64,000 nt of DNA from contig NZ_JAAKGV010000021.1 in NCBI RefSeq assembly GCF_011043735.1, forward strand, positions 62,001 through 126,000, in the 5' to 3' direction. This DNA is from Methylobacterium sp. DB0501. GTDB lineage: Bacteria; Pseudomonadota; Alphaproteobacteria; Rhizobiales; Beijerinckiaceae. The position numbers were made by a program, and so were the translations under genes. This document shows, piece after piece, positions 43,910-50,712 of the stretch. Position 1 is the stretch's first letter. Every line of letters begins with the position of its first letter. Under the pieces are notes generated by a model that was not told the origin of the DNA, made no database searches, and saw only the letters and a list, made by a program, of their open reading frames with translations.

Positions 43910-44587
43910 ATGAGTGCCGGCATCAGCAGCCTGACCAGCCTCTCCAACCCGACCGGCGCCAAGGCCGCGGGCGACGCCAGCACGATCGCCGGGAACTTCA
44001 ACCAGTTCCTGACCCTGCTGACGACGCAGCTGCAGAACCAGAACCCTCTCGATCCCCTCGACACCAACCAGTTCACCCAGCAGCTGGTGCAGTTCGCCTC
44101 GGTCGAGCAGCAGCTCAAGACCAACGACCAGCTCGGCAGCCTGATCACCGCCAGCAAGGCCTCGGCCGCGGCGACCGCCTCGGGCCTGATCGGCAAGACC
44201 GTGACGGCGGACGGGGCGACGACCTCGCTCACCGAGGGCAGCGCGACCTGGACGCTCGACCCGGCCCGGGCCGCCACCAAGGCGGTGCTGACGATCACCG
44301 ACGCCAAGGGCAACGTCGTCGCAACCCAGACCAAGGCGCTGGCCGCCGGCAAGCAGAGCTTCGCCTGGGACGGGCGCGCCTCGACCGGCCAGCTCGCCGC
44401 CGAGGGCAAGTACACCCTGAAGGTCCAGGCCCTCGACGCCACCGGGGCCAGCGTCGCCGTCGACACCAAGATCACCGGGGCGATCACCAGCGTGGACGTC
44501 ACCGGCGCCGAGCCGGTCCTGACCATCGGCGACCGCACCGTGGCCCTCAGCAGCGTCGAGGCGATCGGTGGGACCGGCAGCAACTGA
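43910..44587 (+). CDS. flgD: Flagellar hook-cap protein FlgD
   Basis: This 225-residue protein has the FlgD N-terminal signature NFNQFLTLLTTQLQNQNPLDPLD near residue 28, then TNQFTQQLVQFASVEQ. The C-terminal FlgD immunoglobulin-like and Tudor-like region follows (FAWDGRASTGQLAAEGKYTL). It forms the scaffold on which hook subunits assemble. GAGG stands 5 bases before its ATG. It is in one unit with fliK. A nine-codon frame (ATG at 43884) overlaps its start by ATGA and may couple translation. Confidence 0.94.
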   Translation: MSAGISSLTSLSNPTGAKAAGDASTIAGNFNQFLTLLTTQLQNQNPLDPLDTNQFTQQLVQFASVEQQLKTNDQLGSLITASKASAAATASGLIGKTVTADGATTSLTEGSATWTLDPARAATKAVLTITDAKGNVVATQTKALAAGKQSFAWDGRASTGQLAAEGKYTLKVQALDATGASVAVDTKITGAITSVDVTGAEPVLTIGDRTVALSSVEAIGGTGSN

Positions 44588-44635
44588 TTCGGTGGATTGC
44601 TGTGGATTACGAATCACATGCGAGGGAAATGATTC
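44586..44635. promoter_or_regulatory. Three GANTC (CcrM) sites before sciP
   Basis: GATTC at 44586, GAATC at 44611 and GATTC at 44631 fall within 50 bp, ending 64 bp before sciP. At this base composition GANTC should occur about once per 380 bp. CcrM methylates GANTC in alphaproteobacteria, and GcrA reads methylated promoters, so cell-cycle-timed expression of sciP is suggested. Confidence 0.55.
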
Positions 44636-44699
44636 AAGCAATCTTAAGCGCGGCTGCCTAGCGTCGATCTCGACAGGTCAGTCGAGTGTAGAGCGTATC

Positions 44700-44975
44700 A
44701 TGACCGAACCGCATCGCCCGAGGGTGAAGTACGTCATCGGGCCAGACGGAAGTCCGCTGACCATCGCGGACCTTCCGCCGACCGATACACGCCGATGGGT
44801 GATCCGGCGCAAGGCCGAGGTGGTCGCCGCCGTGCGCGGCGGGCTCCTGAGCCTCGAGGAGGCGTGTCAGCGTTATACGCTGACCACCGAGGAGTTCCTG
44901 AGCTGGCAGTACTCGATCGAGCAGCACGGCCTCGCCGGGCTGCGCACGACGCGGATCCAGCACTACCGGCAATAG
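44700..44975 (+). CDS. sciP: CtrA inhibitor SciP (DUF1153)
   Basis: This 91-residue protein matches SciP of Caulobacter: YVIGPDGSPLTIADLPP at the start, then a helix-turn-helix (RWVIRRKAEVVAAVRGGLLSLEEACQRYTLTTEEFLSW). SciP binds CtrA and DNA and blocks transcription of CtrA target genes such as flagellar genes. The start at 44700 gives the family length. Its place between flgD and fliF puts this regulator inside the genes it should control. Three GANTC sites lie upstream. Confidence 0.94.
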   Translation: MTEPHRPRVKYVIGPDGSPLTIADLPPTDTRRWVIRRKAEVVAAVRGGLLSLEEACQRYTLTTEEFLSWQYSIEQHGLAGLRTTRIQHYRQ

Positions 44976-44983
44976 GCGGGACC

Positions 44984-44999
44984 GGCGCGTCGACGCGCC
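44984..44999. repeat. 16-bp perfect palindrome
   Basis: GGCGCGTCGACGCGCC is self-complementary over its whole length and lies 8 bp after the sciP stop. It has no loop, so it is more a protein-binding or dispersed palindrome than a terminator. Confidence 0.5.
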
Positions 45000-45009
45000 G
45001 CCACCGGCA

Positions 45010-45073
45010 CCCGGACCGCAGGTCCGGGACACCCCTCGCGGCGCGTCCGGCCGCCGGAGTGTCCCGGACCTGC
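45010..45073 (+). promoter_or_regulatory. Mutually exclusive hairpins between sciP and fliF
   Basis: GGTCCGGG (45021-45028) can pair with CCCGGACC at 45010-45017 (8 bp, GCA loop). It can also pair, as part of a 15-bp stem, with the segment at 45059-45073, which complements 45018-45032. The two structures cannot form together. This resembles an attenuator or a terminator with a rival stem. It lies 35 bp after sciP and 88 bp before fliF. Confidence 0.5.
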
Positions 45074-45094
45074 GCGCATCCGTTTTCCGCGCCG

Positions 45095-45109
45095 TTAACC
45101 AAGTCATAA
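45095..45109 (+). promoter_or_regulatory. CtrA-like site before fliF
   Basis: TTAA-CCAAGTC-ATAA matches the CtrA site TTAA-N7-TTAA except for one base and keeps the typical TTAACCA beginning. It ends 52 bp before the fliF start. CtrA activates fliF in Caulobacter from such a site, so the same is likely here. Confidence 0.6.
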
Positions 45110-45161
45110 CCACGACTGGGCAATTTTTGCCTCCGGGAGCCGATGGGGCTCCGGTTGGCGG

Positions 45162-46823
45162 GTGCGTGACGTCGTGAAGCCGGTCCTCGATCTGGTGACC
45201 AAACTCGGGCCCGCGCGGCTCGCCGCGATGGGCGCCGTGACCCTCGCGCTCATCGGTTTCTTCGCCTTCGTCATCCTGCGGGTGTCCCGCCCCGAGATGG
45301 GCGTGCTCTACACCGACCTGTCGGTGCAGGATGCCGGGGCGGTGGTGCGCGACCTCGAGACCCGCGGCATCCGCTACGAGACCAAGGGCGATGCCGGCCA
45401 GACCGTGCTGGCGCCCCGGGCCGACCTCGCCCGGCTGCGCATGGACCTCGCGTCGAAGGGCCTGCCGAGCGCCGGCGGCGTCGGCTACGAGATCTTCGAC
45501 AAGGGCGACGCCTTCTCGTCGACGAGCTTCGTCCAGAACGTCAACCACCTGCGGGCGCTCGAAGGCGAGCTCGCCCGCTCGATCCGGGCGATCGGCCGGG
45601 TGCAGGCGGCGCGCGTCCACCTCGTCCTGCCCGAGAAGCGGCTGTTTTCCCGCGATCGCGAGGCGCCGAGCGCCGCGATCGTGGTGCGGCTCGCCGGCGA
45701 GCTCGATCCGGGCCAGGTCCGGGCGGTGCGCCACCTCGTCGCCTCGGCGGTCGAGGGCCTGAAGCCCGAGCGCATCTCGATCGTCGACGAGCGCGGGCGG
45801 CTCCTCGCCGACGGCGCCCGCGGGGCCGAGGACCAGGCCGGGATCGGCCTCGAGGAGCGCCAGACCGGCATGGAGCGGCGCCTGCGCAACCAGGTCGAGG
45901 AGATCGTCGCCGGCATCGTCGGGCAGGGCAGGGCCCGGGTCCAGGTCACGGCGGAGCTCGACGCCAACCGGGTCGAGAGCCGGTCGGAGACCTTCGACCC
46001 CGAGAGCCGGGTGGTGCGCTCGACCCAGACCCGGACCGAGAGCTCGCAGTCGCAGAGCGCCGAGAACGGCGTCACCGTCGGCAACGAACTGCCCGGCGCC
46101 AACCAGGGCCAGCAGAACCAGGGCCCGCGCGAGGCCTCGAACAAGAACGAGGAGACCACGAACTACGAGATCTCCCGGGTCACCCGCACCGAGGTGAACG
46201 AGGCCGGAAAGATCCGGCGCCTGTCGGTGGCGGTGCTGATCGACGGCACCTACGCGGCCGGGCCGGACGGCAAGGCGGCCTATGCGCCGCGGCCGGCGGC
46301 GGAGCTGGAGCGGATCACCGCGCTCGTGCGCACCGCGGTCGGCTACGACAAGGCCCGGGGCGACCAGATCGAGGTGGTGAACCTGCGCTTCGCCGAGACC
46401 CCGGCGGTGCCGGAGATGCAGGAGCCGGGCCTCCTCGCCTCCCTCCTGCAGCCGACCAAGGAGGACGTGCTGCGCGTCGCCGAGATGACGGTGCTCTTTC
46501 TCCTCGGCCTCGTGGTGCTGATGACCGTGGTGCGCCCGCTGGTCGCCCGGGTCGTGACCGCCGACGTGCCGACCCTGGCCTCGGTCTCGATCATCAACGG
46601 CGAGCCCGGCCTGGTGCTGGCGGTGGAGGGCGCCACGGCGAGACCGGGAGGGGCGCCCGGCGCCGAGATCGCCTTGCCGGAGAGCCAGGCCGGCCGCATC
46701 GTCGAGTTCGCCAAGATCAACGGCAAGGTCCAGGCCAAGACGATCGAGCGCGTCGTCGACATCGTGAAGACCAACCCGGCCGAGACGGTCGAGGTGCTGC
46801 GCACCTGGATCAACGACCGCTGA
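45162..46823 (+). CDS. fliF: Flagellar MS-ring protein FliF
   Basis: This protein of about 553 residues forms the membrane ring on which the flagellum is built. The first membrane helix is near residues 22-40 and the second near 442-462 (VLFLLGLVVLMTVV). Between them lie the ring-building domains: GVLYTDLSVQDAGAVV, AARVHLVLPEKRLFSRD and ISIVDERGRLLADG. The C-terminal tail (VEVLRTWIND) binds FliG. The start is a GTG at 45162; a GTG at 45174 is also possible. fliG follows after 72 bp. Confidence 0.95.
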   Translation: MRDVVKPVLDLVTKLGPARLAAMGAVTLALIGFFAFVILRVSRPEMGVLYTDLSVQDAGAVVRDLETRGIRYETKGDAGQTVLAPRADLARLRMDLASKGLPSAGGVGYEIFDKGDAFSSTSFVQNVNHLRALEGELARSIRAIGRVQAARVHLVLPEKRLFSRDREAPSAAIVVRLAGELDPGQVRAVRHLVASAVEGLKPERISIVDERGRLLADGARGAEDQAGIGLEERQTGMERRLRNQVEEIVAGIVGQGRARVQVTAELDANRVESRSETFDPESRVVRSTQTRTESSQSQSAENGVTVGNELPGANQGQQNQGPREASNKNEETTNYEISRVTRTEVNEAGKIRRLSVAVLIDGTYAAGPDGKAAYAPRPAAELERITALVRTAVGYDKARGDQIEVVNLRFAETPAVPEMQEPGLLASLLQPTKEDVLRVAEMTVLFLLGLVVLMTVVRPLVARVVTADVPTLASVSIINGEPGLVLAVEGATARPGGAPGAEIALPESQAGRIVEFAKINGKVQAKTIERVVDIVKTNPAETVEVLRTWINDR

Positions 46824-46895
46824 CGCCCCGGCCGCAGGGCTCCGCCTCCCGCACGCTTCCACCCGCGCTTTTCGCCCCCAGGATGAGCTGACGTC

Positions 46896-47945
46896 ATGGC
46901 CGCGACCCCGATGCCGCTCGCCCGCCCCAACGCCGGAGCCGCGGGCTTCGCCGAGATGCCCGGCACGCAGCGCGCCGCCGCGCTCCTGCTGCTGCTGGGC
47001 GAGGAGGACGGCGCCCCGATCTGGCGGATGCTGGAAGAGGAGGAGATCAAGAAGGTCTCGCACGCCATGGTGCAGCTCGGCTCGCTCGAGGCCGAGGTGG
47101 TCGAGCACCTCATCATCGACTTCGTGTCGCGGCTCTCGGCGAGCGGCGGCATCACCTCGAGCTTCGAGCGCACCGAGTCGCTGCTGCTCAAGATCTTCCC
47201 GCCCGAGCAGGTCGCGGTGATCATGGCCGAGGTGAAGGGCGCCTCGGGCCGCCGGGTCTGGGCCAGCCTGACCCAGATCGACCCCGAGATCCTGGCCTCG
47301 TTCCTGCGCAACGAATACCCGCAGACCGTCGCGGTGATCCTGTCGCGGGTGCGCTCGGACTACGCCGCCCGTGTGCTGACGATCCTGCCGGAGGATTTCG
47401 CCATCGACGTCCTCAACCGCATGCTGCGGATGGAAACGGTGCAGAAGGAGGCCCTGCGCCACATCGAGGAGATCCTGCGGGTGGAGTTCGTCTCGACCAT
47501 CGCCCAGACCACGCGGCGCGACGCCCACGAGCTGCTCGCCGACGTGTTCAACGCCTTCGACCGCCAGACCGAGATCCGGTTCCTCGCCGCCCTCGACCAG
47601 GCCAACCGCGGCTCGGCGAAGAAGATCCGCCAGCTGATGTTCACCTTCGACGACCTGATGAAGCTGGACGCCGGCAGCGTCCAGACCCTGATGCGCAGCG
47701 TCGACCGCGACGTGCTGGCCCGGGCGCTCAAGGGCGCCTCCGACCCGGTCCGGGCGTTCTTCTTCGCCAACATGTCGAGCCGGGCGGCCAAGAACATGCA
47801 GGACGAGATGGGCTCGCTCGGGCCGATCCGCCTCAAGGAGGTCGACGAGGCCCAGTCGAAGATGACCGACCTTGCCAAGGACCTGGCCGAGAAGGGCGAG
47901 ATCATGATCGCCAAGAACAGCGCCGAAGAGGAGCTGGTCTATTGA
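46896..47945 (+). CDS. fliG: Flagellar motor switch protein FliG
   Basis: This 349-residue protein has three parts: the FliF-binding N-terminus (RAAALLLLLGEEDGAPIW), a middle domain with the PEEV-like HPQTVAVILS-type segment (here NEYPQTVAVILSRV), and the C-terminal torque domain (IRQLMFTFDDLMKLD, then VRAFFFANMSSRAAKNMQDEM) with the charged helix facing the stator. It couples ion flow to rotation and helps switch direction. Its stop overlaps a 20-codon frame leading to fliH (TGATG). Confidence 0.96.
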   Translation: MAATPMPLARPNAGAAGFAEMPGTQRAAALLLLLGEEDGAPIWRMLEEEEIKKVSHAMVQLGSLEAEVVEHLIIDFVSRLSASGGITSSFERTESLLLKIFPPEQVAVIMAEVKGASGRRVWASLTQIDPEILASFLRNEYPQTVAVILSRVRSDYAARVLTILPEDFAIDVLNRMLRMETVQKEALRHIEEILRVEFVSTIAQTTRRDAHELLADVFNAFDRQTEIRFLAALDQANRGSAKKIRQLMFTFDDLMKLDAGSVQTLMRSVDRDVLARALKGASDPVRAFFFANMSSRAAKNMQDEMGSLGPIRLKEVDEAQSKMTDLAKDLAEKGEIMIAKNSAEEELVY

Positions 47946-48007
47946 TGCGCAAGGCCGCCAGCACCCAGCCCGCCCTGCCGCAACCTGCTCTTCGGGGAGC
48001 CGCCTGA
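47945..48007 (+). CDS. 20-codon bridging frame between fliG and fliH
   Basis: An ATG overlaps the fliG stop (TGATG at 47943-47947). The frame reads MRKAASTQPALPQPALRGAA and its stop overlaps the fliH start (TGATG at 48005-48009). The fliH ribosome site (GGGGAG) lies inside it. The exact fit on both sides suggests it carries ribosomes from fliG to fliH. It could also be a remnant of a longer gene end, or chance. No product is claimed. Confidence 0.35.
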   Translation: MRKAASTQPALPQPALRGAA

Positions 48008-48648
48008 TGGCGCAGATCCGGCGCTTCCTGTTCGACACCGATTTCCGTCATCCCGACGGCAAGCCTCCGCGGGAAGAGGCCGGCGGCCCCGAAGCGGAGG
48101 CGCAGGCCCGGGCCGAGGCGGCATCCGCCGCGCAGGCGGCCGAGCGGGCCGCGATCGAGGCGGAGGCCTATGCCCGCGGCCTGCAGGAGGGCCGCGCCCA
48201 GGCCGAGGCCCAGGTCCAGGCGCGCCTCGCCGACGCCCTCAACCGGGTCGCCGCGGCGGCGGCCGGCATGATCGGCGCGGCGGATGCCCACGACGCCGAG
48301 CGCGAGGCCCAGGCTCTCGACTTCGCCGTGACGCTCGGGCGCAAGATCGCGGGTGCGGCCCTCGACAGCCAGCCGGTGGCGGCGATCGCGGAAGCCGCGG
48401 GCCGGGCGCTGCAGCACCTGCGCGGCGTACCGCACCTGGCGATCCGGGTGCACGACGCCCTCGTCGACGAGACCGAGCGCCAGGTGGCCCGGCTCGCCCG
48501 CGAGCGCGGCTACGAGGGCCGGTTGATCGTGCTGGGCGATCCCGGCCTGGCGGCGGGCGATGCCCGGATCGAATGGGCCGACGGCGGCGTGGTGCGCGAT
48601 CGCGCGGCGATCGAGGCCGCGGTGCTCTCCGCCCTGGCCCCCGTCTGA
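48007..48648 (+). CDS. fliH: FliH-like flagellar export ATPase regulator
   Basis: This 213-residue protein has the FliH pattern: a charged, alanine- and glutamate-rich helical N-terminal half (coiled coil with the glycine-containing repeats AYARGLQEGRAQAEAQ) and a C-terminal domain with VTLGRKIAGAAL and GDARIEWADGGVVRDRAAIE. FliH holds the export ATPase FliI inactive and brings it to the gate. Identity rests on the motifs and on its place between fliG and fliN, where alphaproteobacteria carry fliH. Confidence 0.85.
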   Translation: MAQIRRFLFDTDFRHPDGKPPREEAGGPEAEAQARAEAASAAQAAERAAIEAEAYARGLQEGRAQAEAQVQARLADALNRVAAAAAGMIGAADAHDAEREAQALDFAVTLGRKIAGAALDSQPVAAIAEAAGRALQHLRGVPHLAIRVHDALVDETERQVARLARERGYEGRLIVLGDPGLAAGDARIEWADGGVVRDRAAIEAAVLSALAPV

Positions 48649-48748
48649 CCCCAAGTCCCCGATCCCGGTTCCAAGTTCGACCCTGGTCACACGTTCGACC
48701 CCCATCCCGAGCCTCTTGCGACGTGTTCGTGCTTTCAAAGGTGCCCCG

Positions 48749-49099
48749 ATGACCTCCGACAACGATCTCGGCCTGCCCCAGCTCAGCGAGGCCGACCTCG
48801 CCTTCGACACCGCGGCGGTCGGCGGGATGCGCGACGCGCCGGTCGCCGCCAAGTCGGCGGCCGACCTGGAGCAGGTCTTCGACGTCCCCGTGATGGTCTC
48901 GGCGGTGCTCGGCTCGTCGCGGATGCCGATCGGCGACCTGCTCCGCCTCGGCCCCGGCACGGTGCTGGAGCTCGACCGCAAGGTCGGCGAGGCGATCGAC
49001 ATCTTCGTCAACAACCGCCTCGTCGCCCGCGGCGAGGTGGTGCTGGTGGAGGAGCGCCTCGGCGTGACGATGACCGAGATCGTCAAGGCAGACGGCTGA
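48749..49099 (+). CDS. fliN: Flagellar motor switch protein FliN
   Basis: This 116-residue protein is a SpoA-domain C-ring component. FDVPVMVSAVLGSSRMPIGDLLRLGPGTVLELDRKVGEAIDIFVNNRLVARGEVV covers the domain, residues 43-100. It forms the base of the switch complex with FliM and FliG and receives CheY. The start at 48749 removes a poorly coding extension. fliM is not in this cluster. flbD follows 46 bp later. Confidence 0.94.
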   Translation: MTSDNDLGLPQLSEADLAFDTAAVGGMRDAPVAAKSAADLEQVFDVPVMVSAVLGSSRMPIGDLLRLGPGTVLELDRKVGEAIDIFVNNRLVARGEVVLVEERLGVTMTEIVKADG

Positions 49100-49145
49100 C
49101 CGTCCCGCCACCGTAGAAAATGCCTGACGCCACGGAGTGCCCGCC

Positions 49146-50513
49146 ATGCGGCTCTTGATCATCGGACGCCTGAACGGCGAACTCGTCACCGCCTCCCGGA
49201 TCGCGATGAGCCGCGGCGCCGCCGTGACCCAGGCCGACGGGATCGAGCAGGGCCTCGCCGTGCTGCGGGTCAAGGGCGCCGACCTCGTGATGGTCGACGT
49301 GTCGCTGTCGATCCGCACACTGGTGGCGGCGCTCGGCGACGAGCGCATCCGCACCCCCGTGGTCGCCTGCGGCACCGGCACCGACGCCAAGGCCGCGGTG
49401 GCGGCGATCCAGGCCGGGGCCAAGGAATACATCCCGCTGCCGCCCGACCCCGAGCTGATCGCGGCGGTGCTCGAGGCGGTGGTGGCGGATGCCCGGGCCT
49501 TCGTATGGCGCGATCCCGCAATGGAGCGCGTGGTCAAGCTCGCCGAGCAGGTGGCGCGCTCCGACGCCTCGGTGCTGATCACCGGCGAGAGCGGCACCGG
49601 CAAGGAGGTGCTGGCGCGCCACGTCCATGCCCGCTCCAACCGGGCCTCGAAGCCCTTCGTCAGCGTGAATTGCGCGGCAATCCCCGACGCGCTGCTCGAA
49701 TCCGAGCTGTTCGGCCACGAGAAGGGCGCCTTCACCGGGGCCGTCGCCCGGCGCATCGGCCGGTTCGAGGAGGCCAACGGCGGCACGCTGCTCCTCGACG
49801 AGATCTCCGAGATGGATGTCCGGCTCCAGGCCAAGCTGCTGCGGGCGCTGCAGGAGCGGGTCATCGACCGGGTCGGCGGCACCCAGCCGGTGAAGGTCGA
49901 CATCCGGGTGCTCGCCACCTCGAACCGCAACCTCGCCGAGGAAGCGCGCAAGGGCACCTTCCGCGAGGACCTGCTCTACCGCCTCAACGTCGTGAACCTG
50001 CGCCTGCCGCCGTTGCGCGACCGCCCGGCCGACGTCCTCGAACTCGCCGGCCACTTCGCCCGCAAATACGCCGAGGCGAACGGCCTCGCCGTCCGGCCCC
50101 TCTCGGCCGAGGCGCGGCACCTCGTGACCCAGAGCCTGTGGCCCGGCAACGTGCGCGAACTGGAGAATACCCTGCACCGGGCGGTGCTGCTGGCGAGCGG
50201 GCCGGAGATCGACGCCGACGCGATCCGCTCGCCGGAGGGCGACGCCCTGACGACGGGAGCCGCCGGCGCCGTCGCCCGGGCGGTCCAGGTCGCCGAGGCG
50301 GTGACACGCAGCTTCGTCGGCCGTTCGCTGGCCGATGTCGAGCGCGACCTGATCCTCGACACCCTCGACCACTGCCTCGGCAACCGCACCCACGCCGCCA
50401 AGATCCTCGGCATCTCGATCCGCACCCTGCGCAACAAGCTCAACGAGTATACCGGCGCCGGCATCCCGGTGGCCGAGCCCGGCCATACCCGGGCGCTGGC
50501 GGCCTACGGCTGA
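49146..50513 (+). CDS. flbD: Sigma-54 flagellar activator FlbD
   Basis: This 455-residue protein matches Caulobacter FlbD. The N-terminal receiver-like domain (MRLLIIGRLNGELVTAS) lacks the acidic pair of true receivers, as in FlbD, which FliX controls instead of a kinase. The AAA+ domain (about 125-360) has Walker A GESGTGKE, the sigma-54 contact GAFTGA and the LWPGNVRELEN motif. A Fis-type helix-turn-helix (HAAKILGISIRTLRNKL) ends it. The start at 49146 has GGAG 8 bases upstream. It should activate fliK and other late genes from sigma-54 promoters. Confidence 0.94.
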   Translation: MRLLIIGRLNGELVTASRIAMSRGAAVTQADGIEQGLAVLRVKGADLVMVDVSLSIRTLVAALGDERIRTPVVACGTGTDAKAAVAAIQAGAKEYIPLPPDPELIAAVLEAVVADARAFVWRDPAMERVVKLAEQVARSDASVLITGESGTGKEVLARHVHARSNRASKPFVSVNCAAIPDALLESELFGHEKGAFTGAVARRIGRFEEANGGTLLLDEISEMDVRLQAKLLRALQERVIDRVGGTQPVKVDIRVLATSNRNLAEEARKGTFREDLLYRLNVVNLRLPPLRDRPADVLELAGHFARKYAEANGLAVRPLSAEARHLVTQSLWPGNVRELENTLHRAVLLASGPEIDADAIRSPEGDALTTGAAGAVARAVQVAEAVTRSFVGRSLADVERDLILDTLDHCLGNRTHAAKILGISIRTLRNKLNEYTGAGIPVAEPGHTRALAAYG

Positions 50514-50540
50514 GGCCGGGGAACCCGCACACCCCTTCCG

Positions 50541-50589
50541 CCGCCGTCCGCCGTCCGCCGTCCGCCGTCCGCCGTCCGCCGTCCGCCGT
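50541..50589. repeat. Heptanucleotide repeat, seven perfect CCGCCGT copies
   Basis: Seven identical 7-bp units run from 50541 to 50589, 27 bp after the flbD stop and about 120 bp before the chemoreceptor gene. Such short tracts change length by slippage. Placement suggests an effect on the chemoreceptor's promoter region or on the flbD transcript end. Confidence 0.95.
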
Positions 50590-50712
50590 TAGGAATTTCA
50601 TCTCTATTCGGTTTCGCGCGCCAGGATAAAAAAGCGCTCATTTTAATCGTGCCTTAGCGGAAACCATTCATCATCGGCCGGAGAACGAGCCTTGGACAGA
50701 CGGGCGGAACCG

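Noticed and set aside
45117..45130. TGGGCAATTTTTGC as a second sigma-54 promoter before fliF
   Set aside because: GG and GC are 9 bases apart where sigma-54 needs 10, and fliF is usually under CtrA.
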